Shown here piece by piece: positions 23,385 to 35,395 of a stretch of DNA of 64,000 nucleotides. The translations under genes were made by a program, and so were the position numbers. How positions within the stretch are numbered: position 1 is the stretch's first letter; every line of letters starts with the position of its first letter. Below the pieces are notes generated by a model. It did no database searches, had not been told where the DNA came from, and worked only from the letters and a program-made list of their open reading frames with translations. Source of the stretch: Cricetomys ansorgei (taxonomy: Eukaryota > Chordata > Mammalia > Rodentia > Nesomyidae); contig JAMJFZ010001816.1 of NCBI GenBank assembly GCA_026225945.1, positions 9,141,001 to 9,205,000 of the forward strand, written 5' to 3'.

Positions 23385-25918
23385 TATATTAAACTTTTAA
23401 CTGATATAAATATTATTAGTTGTTATATATCACTTTCAAAGTTATAAACATAGAACAATAAGATGCATTTAAAGAAGTAAATATTATTTATTTAATGTAT
23501 ATCATCCTCAAGAATTTAGTATAAAAGAACCCTATTACTATAATCTTCAGTGTTACTTCTGGTAAAATATTTTGAATCATTTCTATACTATCTTTAACTT
23601 GTCATTATTTCAAAACAGTTACTTTGATTCAACAACAAAGAGTGAGGCTAGAAACTCACAGTAATTGTTTCTTATGAAAGCTTCCAATCAATACTTTTTC
23701 ATTGACCATTTAATTTGCCTTGGTCTTGAAATTCTTGATATCACAGTACTTATCCAGAATATATTAACTCTTAAGGTACTCTCTAGAGAACAGTTTTCAG
23801 ACTCTATGCAAATAATCTATAAAAGCAAACAGAAACAAATGTCAACTAAGAAACAAATACACTTAGCACAAGCACATAAAAAATAATATTGGACTGAAAT
23901 CTTTATATAGTGTACAAAGTATAGATAAAGACAAATTTCAGTAGCTACTGGCAAAGTGGATTAAAGAATATTAAAGATTTTATGGAATTCCACAATTTTG
24001 CTTTATATATTTAGTGAAATAAGACACTAAATAACAATATTTGTCTTCTAACATTACCTTTTGGTTGGCCATTGTCTTTACTGTCTTAAGTCAGATGGGT
24101 TTTGATCACCTCCACAAAAGTCTACAAAGTCCAAGTCCATTAATATTCACTCCCAGAAAGAGTAAGGAGGCTCACAAGTCTCAGGAGCGTTACCTAGATC
24201 CTTACAAGACACGTTACTCCCTCAGAACAAATGACTGAGAAAGACTTTTAGTAAAGTCATTTCCTGGATGTTGGCCCAGGTAGTCATCATTGGTGCACCT
24301 TCAATGAGTGGCTAATGCAGAAAGAACTTTCAAACTTGTTATTGCCTGTGAACTGCCAAGAAGACTTACTGATGGTATGACTGTCTTTAAGTCACACATG
24401 CCCTGTATGGAACTCTAAAGAAGTTATTAGTTCACTAGGCCGGACTGGGACAGAATCTTTTCTCCAGTCTGTCTATGTCTTCTCTAGTTTGGGTAATTAG
24501 GTGTTTCTTCATTTTTTCCCTGGGAAAAATTCTGTGACAATTAAATTTTCAAAAAATTGTAAAATAATGATGAAGGCTAATAGAAATAAGTGTATGTCTT
24601 TTGTCCTTCCCAATTAACTTTCCCTTAAAGTTAGCTACTGAAGTAGGCAATAAAGAACACATCTTTGTGGGAATCCTGGCCACATATCTAGAAATAGAAA
24701 TGAAAACTGAATGATGACAGAGAGAAACAAAGTTCAATCTACAAATTGATGTTGGAAAGACAGGAAGAAATAAGTGGTTTAGTTCTTTTTGGAAGTATAC
24801 AGGCAGGCAAGGCAATTCTTTGTAAGAGAAGAATAGCAAGAAGTATATGCAATCCCAGTCAGTCTGTTCTGAGTGATCATGATCTCATTTCTGGTCACAC
24901 AGAGTTTACAAGTGTTATAGAAATCACCACTGTTCAGAGGAAGCAATCTCCATTTGATGCAGAAGAATTTGCTGCTTACCAGGAAGCTGTTCATTAGGTA
25001 ATCTCTATTTCTCAGGATTATGTTTAGTCCTGTGGTTCTGGAAGAGGGCACTGGAGACAATTTGATTCCTATGATATGCCTGGTGGGACAGCCTCCATTC
25101 TTGTCAGGGGAGTAATTTGTCCTTCATAGAAGGACTAAGGAAATGTCTAAAGGAAGTTCACTGAGGGTTTGTGATAAAATACTATGAAAGTCACATTCAT
25201 CAATACATTGCAAATAGCTTTCTACTTTTATCTTGTTTTCATAGCCATGAATCAAGCTGAAATATCAATTTCATGTGGTTATTCTCTATATGACTAACAT
25301 ACCCATATGATTAACTAAGGAGGAATGTAATCCAAAGTTTAAAGTCAAGGAGGGAGGTACTAGCTGAAGTCAGAGATGCCAGTCTTTTATTGTCTTTTTC
25401 TTACCTATTGTACATCTGCAGCTGTGAACGAAGTCAGTGCTTTTTTAGCAGATGCATGCTCTGAATCCCTGTTGTAGTAAATATGGCAGTATATTTGCAT
25501 TTTGTATTTACACATTCAATAAATGTTTCTTTCCAGGCCTTCTCTGATTCCATTGTGAATATTAACTCATCTATTTCTGATTAAAGTACTTACATAATGA
25601 GAATGTCCCAACTCCACTCTCAACTACAGTGTAAAGTGTGATTTGTTGTTTCAATTAAGAATATTAGGCAACGACCAATTAGATATTAGCCCATTGGATA
25701 TGAATGTCCTTGATAACGCGGTCTACAATGTTACTTTCTGTCTTTTAGCAAAATCATATTATTATTGCCAACTGGCTCCTTACCCTGTCATCACTAATGT
25801 GAATGCATTGATTTCATGAGAACTTTGAGGTTCTTTTGGATAATAGCAATTATTTTTAGAAAGGAGAATTGATGAGTCTTCTATACCAACAAAATGGTGG
25901 TCATTATGTTTATTTAAC
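23385..25918. other. Unique DNA, no gene supported
   Basis: No repeat recognised. Overlapping frames on both strands at 24746-25060 (83-93 codons) have no domain and show no splice or start context that would favour coding. 24240-25060 is less AT-rich than its flanks but gave no recognisable family. Confidence 0.5.
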
Positions 25919-25960
<42 letters not shown>

Positions 25961-26003
25961 CCCCTCCGACACATACTCACACACACAAACAAACACACAC
26001 ACT
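25919..26003. repeat. (TC)n and (CA)n microsatellites
   Basis: About 18 TC units at 25921-25957, then a C-rich break, then a CA/CAAA-rich run to about 26002. Confidence 0.92.
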
Positions 26004-26010
26004 GTGTTGG

Positions 26011-26365
26011 TTAGATTAGGATTTGACAACTTGAGAGAAACTAGAGTTACCTGGGAAGAGGAAATCTCAGCTGAGGAATTGCCTTCATCATGCAGGCCTT
26101 TGGGCCTATGGTGGGATGTGCCATCCCCGGGCAGATGGTCTTTTATTAGATAAGAAGGCTAGGTGAGCAAACCATGGTGGAATATGGAGCGAGTCCTGAT
26201 GACCTCAGCTTAAGTTCCTGCCTCCATTTCCTGCCTTCAGTTCCTGTCTTGACTTGGCTTTATCACGGGCAGTGATGTGGATGTGTGAACCAAATTAACC
26301 TCTACTTCCTAGGTTCCTTTTGCTTGCAATATTATCACAGCAAAATGAAGAAAACCAGGGTACAC
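26011..26365 (+). repeat. Rodent interspersed repeat, near full length
   Basis: Recognisable blocks in order: ACTTGAGAGAAACTAGAGTT, GAGGAAATCTCAGCTGAGGA, GGTGGGATGTGCCATCCC, AGCAAACCATGG, TTCCTGCCTCCA, CAGTGATGTGGATGTGTGAA and CCAAATTAACC, then a degenerate CTTTTGGTCATGG-like end. It is the same element type as the minus-strand copy at 27888-28225. Confidence 0.78.
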
Positions 26366-26659
26366 TCAGTCACACACAAACAAAACAAAACACAACACAT
26401 TTACCTATTTAAATCTTAAACAATCAGTTCCTTTTAGATCACAGATGATAAATATAGAAAACACTATACCAAAAGTTATACTTAAACTCTAATTCTAAGT
26501 CAAGAATTACCCTTTTTCATTTCCATAGCCCAGGAGTCAATATTTTTGCAGCAAAAAATTTTAATATTTTGAATTAACTTGTAATTTTAACTGAATTAAT
26601 ATAGAAAATACAGCAGAATTTTGCTGAGCCTTCAAGGAACTAAACTCAATGCAAATTTA
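26366..26659. other. Unique AT-rich DNA
   Basis: Nothing recognised. Confidence 0.5.
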
Positions 26660-26910
26660 AAAATTTTCTACCTGGGCCCAGAGAAACAGCTGCATGTCTA
26701 AAAGTGCTTTCCCCCCGCCCCACCAAATCTGACATTCTGAGTTCAATCTACAGGATCACCATAGTAGAAGGAGAGAAACACTCCCAAAGTTATCCTTTAA
26801 TTTATACTCGCATGTGGTGTCACGTATGTGCCTACATATATAAACACAGGTACAATCAGAAATGGATCACCTCAATGCATAAATACTGTAATTAAAATGT
26901 TATCAAGATT
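26660..26910 (+). repeat. SINE B3-like (B2 superfamily), degenerate
   Basis: GAGTTCAATCTACAGGATCA near 26738 corresponds to the B-box region, followed by AGTAGAAGGAGAGAAACACTC, TTATCCT and CATGTGGTGTCACGTATGTG. The 5' end is too diverged to place exactly. Confidence 0.6.
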
Positions 26911-27887
26911 AAAGAAAATACATCTTGTAGGGAAATATAATAAAAAAGAAACAATCTTGCTTGCAGAGGCTTTTTTCATAAAATTAGAAGACAAAATCAA
27001 TAATTATATCACTTAGTTTAAAGGGCCAAGAGTTGAATCAGGCATTCCAGAAAAACAATTTCAGAGACCGAAAGGAATGTCACTGAGAGGACCAGAGCAA
27101 CTCCACTTTGTCCCAAGCTCCATTCCGTCCTCTCATGATGAAACTCTAGTTCTTCAGAAATCCCTGGTAAGTCTCAGAAAGTCCTGAAGCCAGCTGCTGG
27201 CCAATCAGAATGGCGCTAGACCAGAACTAAGCTCCTAAAATAGTTGCATCATCATATCCATCACCTCTCTCGCATTTCTCACTTAACTTGAAGTTCAGAC
27301 CACTTTTCTTCCTTACATACTACATTGAGCATGGTTGCTTCCAAGCCCTTGGGAAGGCTATTATGGTTCTTAAAGTGGGCAAGAGGTTTATTTATCTTTT
27401 GGGATGTTGTACATTCATTTCAAGGAGATGAAGAAAGACCTTAATAAGAAAGGACAGTCTCTATTATGTTCACTTCAAGGAATTCTGAAACCCATTGTTC
27501 TTGTTCCATTTAGGACAACATATCAAAATTATGAAAATTATGTATTGACATAGAAATTTTGTTAAAACAAAGGTAAAAACGAAAATGTGTGACTATAATT
27601 GTTTATCTTTTAAAGGAAACAGCAATTGGTAAAATAAATGACATAAAGTCTCGTCTAATAAATAGGGTTAATGAGAGAAAATTTAAGTCAAGATGAGAGT
27701 TATTAAGATTAAAAAAAATGTGATCAGAACTAAACACTAGGTAAGCTACAGGAAAAATTCACAAAGCTGGAGAGAACCCGGAAGCCTGTACATAGGTAGA
27801 TGAGGAAATGAATGGAAAAAAAAAAAAAAGAAAAGAAAAAGGGCTGTCACTGTATTTCTCATAAACAAAATTTGAATATATTTGCAT
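26911..27887. other. Unique DNA with a promoter-like GC-richer patch
   Basis: 27040-27310 is GC-richer than its flanks and has a CCAAT-type motif (CTGGCCAATCAGAATGG near 27198). It could be an old LTR or a unique regulatory patch; no boundaries or TSD were found. The rest is AT-rich and unrecognised. Confidence 0.4.
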
Positions 27888-28225
27888 CTTAGTTTGTGTT
27901 TCCATTGCAGTGATAAAGTACCATGACCAAAAATAATAAGAGAAATAAAGGGTTTATGTCAGGTTACTGTACCATATCACGGTCCATCACTGAAGGAAGT
28001 AAGGGTAGGAACCTGGAGGCAGACATTGATGCAGAGACCATGGAAGAAGACTGCTTACTGGTTTTCTCTTGGTGGCTTGTTAAGCTTGCTTTCTTTTCCC
28101 AGGGGTGACACAGGCCACATTGAGCTAGGTCTTCCCACCACAATCAAAAAATATATGATAGGCTTGCCCACAGGTCTATCTGAAGGAAGAATATTCTCAA
28201 TAGAAGGTACCTCTTCTTAAATCAT
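27888..28225 (-). repeat. Rodent interspersed repeat, interrupted by LTR
   Basis: Antisense copy of the 26011-26365 element: GATAAAGTACCATGACCAAA near 27911, CACGGTCCATCACTGAAGGA near 27978, GGCAGACATTGATGCAGAGA near 28018 and AATATTCTCAATAGAAGG near 28190. Its last ~35 bp (ATGTCAAGTTGACATAAAAC) lie beyond the LTR at 29127-29165. Confidence 0.8.
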
Positions 28226-28236
28226 TGTAGGTTGTT

Positions 28237-29126
28237 TGTAGAGGAATATTTAATCATTTAATCTGGCAGCTTGGCTGCTCAAGGGTAGAAAGAATGTTGG
28301 TACACACCCTTAATCTAAGTATTCAAACGATAGTGGTAGCACATGCCTTTAATCCCTAAATGAGAAACAGTGTGTGGAAGCAAGCACAAGAAGCAGAGCT
28401 CAGGAATAAGTGTTACACAAGAATTGAAGTCTGAGATGAGTCAGAATGAAGAATCGCCCAAGTAACAAATAGAGAAAGAGTTAGGAAAGTGAGGACACAC
28501 CCAACTCTCGCAATATAAAAGGAGCACTCAGTTAAAGCAGTTGGTTACAGAGTATTGAAGCAGTCATTTAAGGCAGGCTTTATGAGGTGAGTGCTTTGAC
28601 TGAGGAGAGAGGCTGACTGAGGCAGTGAGAGCTCAGGGAGACACAGAGACACAGAAGCAGCTCCATAGAAGTCAATATTAGAGAAGAGAGAGTCAGTTTG
28701 ACGTAAAACAGAGCAGTTCAGTCTGAAGCAGTCAGAGTCAGCCAGAATCTGCCAGAGTCAGAAGAGTTCAGTCAGAAAGAGTAAGCTGACTCAGAAGTTC
28801 AGTTTGAACCAGGCACTTTGGAGAGGAATTTGAACCTGAACCAGAAGAGTCAGAGTTTATGAGGAGCTACTCAGAGTGGCTCAGTCAATAGTGGGTTTTC
28901 AGAGGTTTATGAAATTGCATGGAGGTTTATAAGATTGTACCAAGACTGAAGCTTTCCAGTTCAAGGATTAAGAGTATATTTTACAGAAGCTAAAATGCTT
29001 AAGGGCTCTTAGGACTAAGAATGGATGATTCAATTAGATTAAAGAATAAACAGCCTTTTGCCCCAACCAACAGCTACATCTGGCATGAATCTATGACAAC
29101 ATCTGGTACTCAATGGCTATACTTAT
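28237..29126 (+). mobile_element. Family-1 LTR splitting a rodent repeat, copy F
   Basis: It starts TGTAGAGGAATATTTAATC and carries two B1-like modules (28303-28360), a clear TATA box in CAATATAAAAGGAGC (~28512), a long GTCAG-rich stretch (28600-28870) and AGAATAAACAG near 29043. After CAGCTACA (29078) it continues ~48 bp with two ACATCTGG units, like copy C, before the host repeat resumes. TSD not resolved: GTTGTT lies at the left edge with no exact partner. Confidence 0.83.
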
Positions 29127-29165
29127 GTATTTCATGTCAAGTTGACATAAAACTAGAAAGTATAA
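29127..29165 (-). repeat. Remainder of the interrupted rodent repeat
   Basis: ATGTCAAGTTGACATAAAAC near 29134 is the terminal segment expected after the part at 27888-28225. Confidence 0.75.
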
Positions 29166-31582
29166 CATGTATATGTATTTAAATGATATATATATATATA
29201 TATATATAATTTAGTGCAGCAAATACATGTAAAAATGTTATAAAGCAATGTGATAAAAACAGAACCTATTCCAAAACTTCCTATTTTTCTTCATAGAAGC
29301 AATTCCTTTCTTAACCATGACTATTTTGATCATCCAACTCATTGCAGATAGCCATTATTATTAAAAGTAAAATGTTGTATATAATAATTAAGACATTAAA
29401 ATGAATTGTACCATGCCAAGTCCTCTACATGTTAAAGGATTAAATTCATTTCAGAATTTAAATTAACCATCAAACGTCAATCTTACAAAAAATTTTGAAA
29501 GTAGAGGCAAAAGATGTCCTTCCAACTTGACTTCATAATGAAAATAAAAATTGATCATTTTAAACAGATATTAGAAAGGAATTGGAAGATTGTGTCATTG
29601 TCAGCTCTTTGAATGAATTTGAATGGAGCTGCTTACAAGGCAATAAGTAGTTTCAAAAATTATGTTGCTATACATTTGCATCCAGTCTTCTACCCAAGGG
29701 AGATGAGATTGACTCTTATTCTTTCAGAAAACTCCTTTATGGACTATGCTTCTCATGGTCCTCTGGATTCTAAATAAACCCCCAATTTATTTATAAAAAG
29801 ATCCAGTTCTGGGCCCTTTTTCATTACTGTGTTTTCTGTGCACACATCTGAATTGGAGCTTGCCATCTTTAAGATCTTTCTAGCAGCTTTCCTTTAAGGC
29901 CATTCTCCTCATGTATTTTGTAGTACATATTGTTTTGAAATTAAGAAAGGATTACCAAGTTGTTACCAGACATGGAGGAAGATGAAGGAGACTTACATTG
30001 CCTACTGTATGCAATAGGAGCTGAAGCTCTCAGACAAGTAATTATTTCTCTGGAAATCAGTTCTCTATGTAAACATTTCTTCTGCCAAAGCTATATATAT
30101 CAGTTTTCTAGTCACAAGTATTTCATTATTATACATGTAAGAAATCATATATATTGGTCCTTATATAGTAAATCTAAATCAAAAATGTATGAATCATGTG
30201 GAGAAGTTTAATATTTATTTCTATAGAGACATATTTTATCTACATAACTCATTAAAGTGATATGCTTTGTAATGTTAAAATATTTATTAGAGTAAACCTG
30301 AAATTCATAATAGTATATGTCTTTAGTAAATTATATGGAAAAATAGATTACAGTGAATAAAAGAAATAGTGAAATTAAGACCCACTGCAAACTTTTTTTA
30401 TCTGTTTTTTTTTTTTTTTTTTTTTTGTTTCTCACTTACAACCAAGAGCCTGAGATTGCAAAATTTTCTCCATTGACCTATCAGATGCAATCTCCTTTTC
30501 TGGTTACCCCTACCCTCCTGATGCCCACAGCTTGTAATCAGAGAATCCTAAAGCTACTATTATATTATAGGAAGTGAAAAATGAAATCCACTGTCTCCAC
30601 CAGAACAAAGTGGTGCTGAGGATGTATTTCTGCCACAGCAATTTCTTGATAGATGGGTTTTGTTTGACATTTCAGTGGTCCTTGTTTGCTCTTACCTCTC
30701 TCAACTGGAAGAACAGTCCAACCTCATCCTCATCTGGAAAATACATGTTTTCTATTTCATCAAAATCAAGACTGTTAGAAAGAATGAAAGCAAAAATAAT
30801 ATAATCAAGTCAGTCATTCAGAAATGCTTATGCGATTAGTACAGCATGACTGAAACTATGACTTGGACATTTACTCAAAGTGGCAGAAATTTCATTTCAT
30901 TAATATTTAATTAGTTATTCAATCACCTACACATAATTTGGATGAGCAAGATCTTCCTTTTTAATATGTATTTCATTCATATTGATTGATGTGTAAAAAT
31001 CCTAAAATAGATTTTCCTGAAATAAGCTCTCAATAGTAGAATATATTTTAAGACTTGCATTTTATAATAGTGGAGAAACATTTTGCTTATTTATATTTGT
31101 GAAGCCAATTTAGATGCATATATATTTTTCCCCTTACTACCTTTCTAATGGTCATATCAGTCAGGTTATCTTTGAAGATAGTCCTGCAATTTAGGGGTTG
31201 GATGGAAACATTTCCAAACATGATCCAAAGTGGATCATGCAGATATGAGAATATGTCTTTGGTATGGAACAGAGAAGGGTAGGAAAAGATCAGATCCAGT
31301 AATAGGGAAATTTTGATTCCAGACAAAGGGAACAGAATTGGGCAATATGTTTAGATTGCCTCAGGCTTACATGTAGCAAAGTAATTGTATGTATATTGAA
31401 GTATAAAGTTGAAACTGCAAATCATCTCTTCAACATACCATTGCAAATTCATGATTTTGAGATTTCCTTTTATCTGTGAATTTGCTCAACTCCCAATTTC
31501 CAAAATTATCCTAACTCCTGCAATATTGTACTACTTTTAATCTAAATATATTTCTGTTCCCCTTTCCACTCTCTTCTTTGAA
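29166..31582. other. Unique AT-rich DNA
   Basis: It contains a TA microsatellite (29185-29209) and a T run (30407-30426). No interspersed repeat or gene recognised; frames at 29960-30804 have no recognised domain. Confidence 0.5.
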
Positions 31583-31740
31583 GATTTATTTAATTATTTT
31601 AGTTATGTGTATATGTGCACGTCGTCTGCTGGTATGTATCTCTGAAGACCAAAAGAATGCTTACGGTGCCTGATCACTTACTCAGAGGTGCAGTGCTCAC
31701 AACCATCAACTGATTAGAGCTCTTCTACTAGGGGTATGTT
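31583..31740 (-). repeat. Degenerate B2/B3-like SINE
   Basis: AAGATTTATTTAATTATTTT with the following TATGTGTATATGTGCAC resembles the antisense 3' end of a B2-type SINE. The rest is only faintly alignable (CTCACAACCATCAACTG near 31697). Confidence 0.35.
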
Positions 31741-31744
31741 GTCA

Positions 31745-32290
31745 GAGACCACATTTCCATCCATGCTGGAATTTTGATGAGATACATCTTGTACAGGTCT
31801 TGTACAGTTAACTACAGTTGCTATTTATTAATGTATACAATTGCCAATTCCCCTCCAGATGTCAACATCTCACATTTCTCCTCCCCATCTGCAGGCTGGT
31901 ACATCTTCTCTTCTCCCCCTTGTACGGAGTTCCCTGAATCTTGGTTAGTGTGAAGTTGACATGGATGACATATCCACAATTAAACACTCAGTGTTAGTTA
32001 TACATGTCACTTTGACCAGCTGTGAGTCTCTGTAATACCTACTACCTTTTGCAACAAGAGTCTTCTCTGACCAAAGTTGGGAACAGTACAAACTTATGGG
32101 TATAAATATAAATATTTAGAGGGCAATTTGACAGCATGATTATTTAGAAACATAGCAATAGCTTCCCTGCTAGGACCTATGATCTCCCCAGTCAATAGGC
32201 TTTTGACCATATTTATAGTACCAGACATGGAATCCAACCTGTGGAACTTACTAATGCTTTAAAGCTCTACTTCTCATTGATCATATCATT
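31745..32290 (-). repeat. L1 3' UTR fragment (minus strand)
   Basis: Antisense L1 blocks: ATCTTGTACAGGTCTTGTAC near 31788, TTTGACCAGCTGTGAGTCTC near 32012, TCTCTGACCAAAGTTGGGAA near 32065, TATAAATATAAATATTTAGA near 32101 and TAGTACCAGACATGGAATCC near 32217. The right end is approximate. Confidence 0.75.
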
Positions 32291-33698
32291 GACAGTCTCA
32301 TGTTCAATATGGATCAAAGTAGTTCCTTTTAAAAGTATTTCTTTACTTAAAAGAAAAGAAGCAATCACAATCTATTTTTTTCTAAAGTCTTCAGAATGTT
32401 TTTACATCTGTTATTTTTATTAACACTGTGGGAATTTCATGCATGTATAGAATACATTTTTGGCATAATTACCCACTAATCTCTTAACCCATCTTCCCAT
32501 CCTAAATTGGTATCATTTTATTTTTATTTTTCAAATTTTCTTTACTTTTGAGGTTTTTATTATTCATGTATACAATGAAATGTGAGCATATCTACCTCCT
32601 ATTTATCCTCTTTCACTTAAGATAAGTCGTCATTTTATTCAAAATGTATTAGCTTCTCTGAATGAGTCAAAAGAAGATGACAAAAACTTTGGAGGATTCA
32701 ATCATTCTGATTTAGTTGCTTGAACAGCCAAGGGCCTTTGCAGAAAACAATTGTAGTCCAAAAATGTGTTTCCTAATGTGAATCTGAGTAATCCTGAGAA
32801 GGGCAGATTTTCCCAAGGGCTCAATTTAAATTACAGTCAAGATGGCTAATTGGAAACAAAGCTTAGCAGTACAGAAATAGAGATTTCCAGAATGCACACT
32901 AGATCATTAAATTTGACAGAACTGCTTTCAATACAATTTGCTTATATTTAAATTTGTTTAAATGTGAAATCATTTTCTACCTTATCAGGGAGATCAAACA
33001 AGAATGTCTGCTCACTTTAGCAAACATAATGTTCATAGGATCCCACCTATGTGGCCAGGTCTTTCTCATGTTCTTCGTTTTTATTTTTACTTTTTTTTTT
33101 CTTTACATTTTTATCCCAACAAAATTCCACTATGTTTGTACTTGGTGTGTTCTAGGCTTTATTTCTGGATCTTTATCTAGTGTTGAATAATTCTCTAGGT
33201 CACGTATAACTGAATGGCAACATTATTTATTTATTTTTCATTAAATTATTATGTTACCATCAACAGAAACTTCAAAATCCTTGCAGAAAAATAATCTCAT
33301 TATAGGAGCATATGTTTTTGTGCTGTTGCCTGCACCGAGGATAATGTCCTTTTGGAGAGCCAAGTCATCGGTCTGTAAAAAATATCTGGCGCTGGATTAC
33401 CCGTGTTGATGATAAAACTTATTTGCTGTACATTTATTTGAGGGGGAGGGGAATGCCTGTTTCTAGATGTTTCCATGTCCTCTTTTTCTGGAGCACTGAA
33501 ATACAATCTGGAATTGTGTTGTGATTTGCTTTTCTGATTTAAAGGCATTTATATATATAAACTTATCAATTTTGTGAGCTCTAAATAGTTTCTTCCTCTT
33601 TTCTTTTCTGTTTTTTGTTTCTGCATTTTAAGCAAAACATGTAGTTCCTTTTGTTTTACACTATACTACCAATGTTTCTGTAAATGTTAAAACTTTCT
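32291..33698. other. Unique DNA with two conserved-looking blocks
   Basis: No interspersed repeat recognised. 32640-32960 and 33290-33560 stand out as complex, motif-rich sequence in an AT-rich background and are described under findings. T-rich runs occur near 33090 and 33700. Confidence 0.5.
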
Positions 33699-33848
33699 TT
33701 CTTTTTTTTTTTTTTTTTTTTTTGTATTTCTTGTTACATATTGTCTACACAGGTTTCAACCTGTAATCCACTGCTGGCCTTGAACTTACATCAGTCTTTA
33801 ACCTTACATGAAATCAAATTACCATCATGAGTCTCCACATCTGGTTTC
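33699..33848 (-). repeat. Degenerate B1-like SINE
   Basis: The T-run (33704-33723) fits the antisense A tail. CTACACAGGTTTCAACCTGT, CTGCTGGCCTTGAACTTACA and the CTCCACATCTGGTTTC end then follow the antisense B1 order. Strongly diverged. Confidence 0.5.
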
Positions 33849-35081
33849 TATGTATTGTTCCAGAAAATTTTCTGATTCTTAATGTGTGGTTTTTCCCATG
33901 GAGATGTAAAAAATGTTTGCTTACTTAAATATGGTACACGTGCCAAACCAAGTAAATTATCATATGAATGTCCAAATTGGCAAACCAATAGATTTCCTAG
34001 AATTTCTTATAGGAGTGTAAATAAGGTATACTTATAGAAGAGTAGGTTAATTAAAGCCAACAGCATCACCAAAAGCACTTTTCAGCTGGGATGATGACTT
34101 AGAAAAGCTGCATACCTGGATTTTCCTGTGTACCTTGTATGCAGTTCTACAGTTCGGATATAGACACATCTTATGAATCTTGTTCCTTACAGATTTCCTA
34201 TTCTGATTAAGTTTGTTTACTCCTGAGTCTCAGGAGCTTTCTCCAACAAGGAATGTGGAATTGTGAAGAAATTGGTATCATTGAATCTGTAAGAAAAGTT
34301 AGTATTGGTCTTTGTTCATCTTTAAATTTCTATGTTGTCATTAATTATTTGAATGGCCATCCACGTTTATAATCAGTGTGTCAACTGTTGTGAGTATGTA
34401 GGTTAAGGAAAGATACATTTGAACCATTTGAGCTTTCCAATTAAGTTATATGCCTCCATTGGTTATGATTATCTTTACTCAAAATATAGATTTGATGGTA
34501 TATATGAAATTATTCTTAGATATTCTAGTTTAAAAATCTGTTTCAAGACATTTTATATTTATTTAATTTTATATAAGCACACCGGATTTTGCATGCTACC
34601 TTCACAAACTGATAGTTGCTTACTTATCTTTCATACAATATGTTCCTAAAATTATTAATTCTGTTAATTTATTCGTCAACCTGCTGTGCTGCCCACAAAG
34701 TGATCCCATATGGAACCAATTATCACTAATTTATTTGTAATTTTTAAAATTAATTTTCTTGTCTTGTTTATTTGGAAAACACATTCAATATAGTACCGAG
34801 TGACAGACTTAGCATAGATGTGCTTCACTGGTATATATTAATTGTGCAAATTTAAGAGATTTGTTGAATTCCCATGTATATAAATAATATACTTTTATCT
34901 CCATTATATCCCTAGGACTCACATATGAGAAAAAATATGCAATAGTTGTCTTTGTAAACTAGGCCTATTTTCATTTAATATAATGATCTTTTATTCTACA
35001 TATTTATCTGAATTGACATGTTTCTTCTCTTTAAGAGCTGAATAAAACAGTCTTACCACAGTTTTTTTAAATCATTTACTT
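33849..35081. other. Unique AT-rich DNA
   Basis: Nothing recognised apart from AT-rich sequence. Patch 34060-34260 is somewhat more complex. Confidence 0.5.
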
Positions 35082-35087
35082 GTTGAG

Positions 35088-35393
35088 TGTTGAGGAAGTT
35101 TATTTTTAGTTATATATAAAATAATTGTTTATGCTCTGTCAGGTGAAAGGCTGTCTGGGCATTTTGTATTGTTTGCAGATATTGGATTTCTGTGGGGGTT
35201 GTTTAATTGCTAATGATCTGTACCTGAGGAGTTCTGAATGAATAAAAACACCAGAGCTGAGATCCTCAGGGTTCTACTATGGAGTCTGGCATTGACCAGG
35301 ATGGTGATTTCCTCTGCTGAGATCTGGCAGAGTTTACACCAATGAATATGCCTTCTTGTCCCTTTTGGTGAGCCACAGCAGTGTACTACTACA
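35088..35393 (+). repeat. 5' LTR of the short provirus
   Basis: 306 bp, from TGTTGAGGAAG to TACTACA. A TATATATAAAA-like box lies only ~20-30 bp from the LTR start, and an AATAAA signal is at 35241-35246. It pairs with the 3' LTR at 36815-37124. Confidence 0.92.
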
Positions 35394-35395
35394 AA

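Noticed and set aside
24746..25060. Overlapping 83-93-codon frames on both strands as a possible exon
   Set aside because: No domain, no consistent strand and no flanking splice-site pair that stands out.
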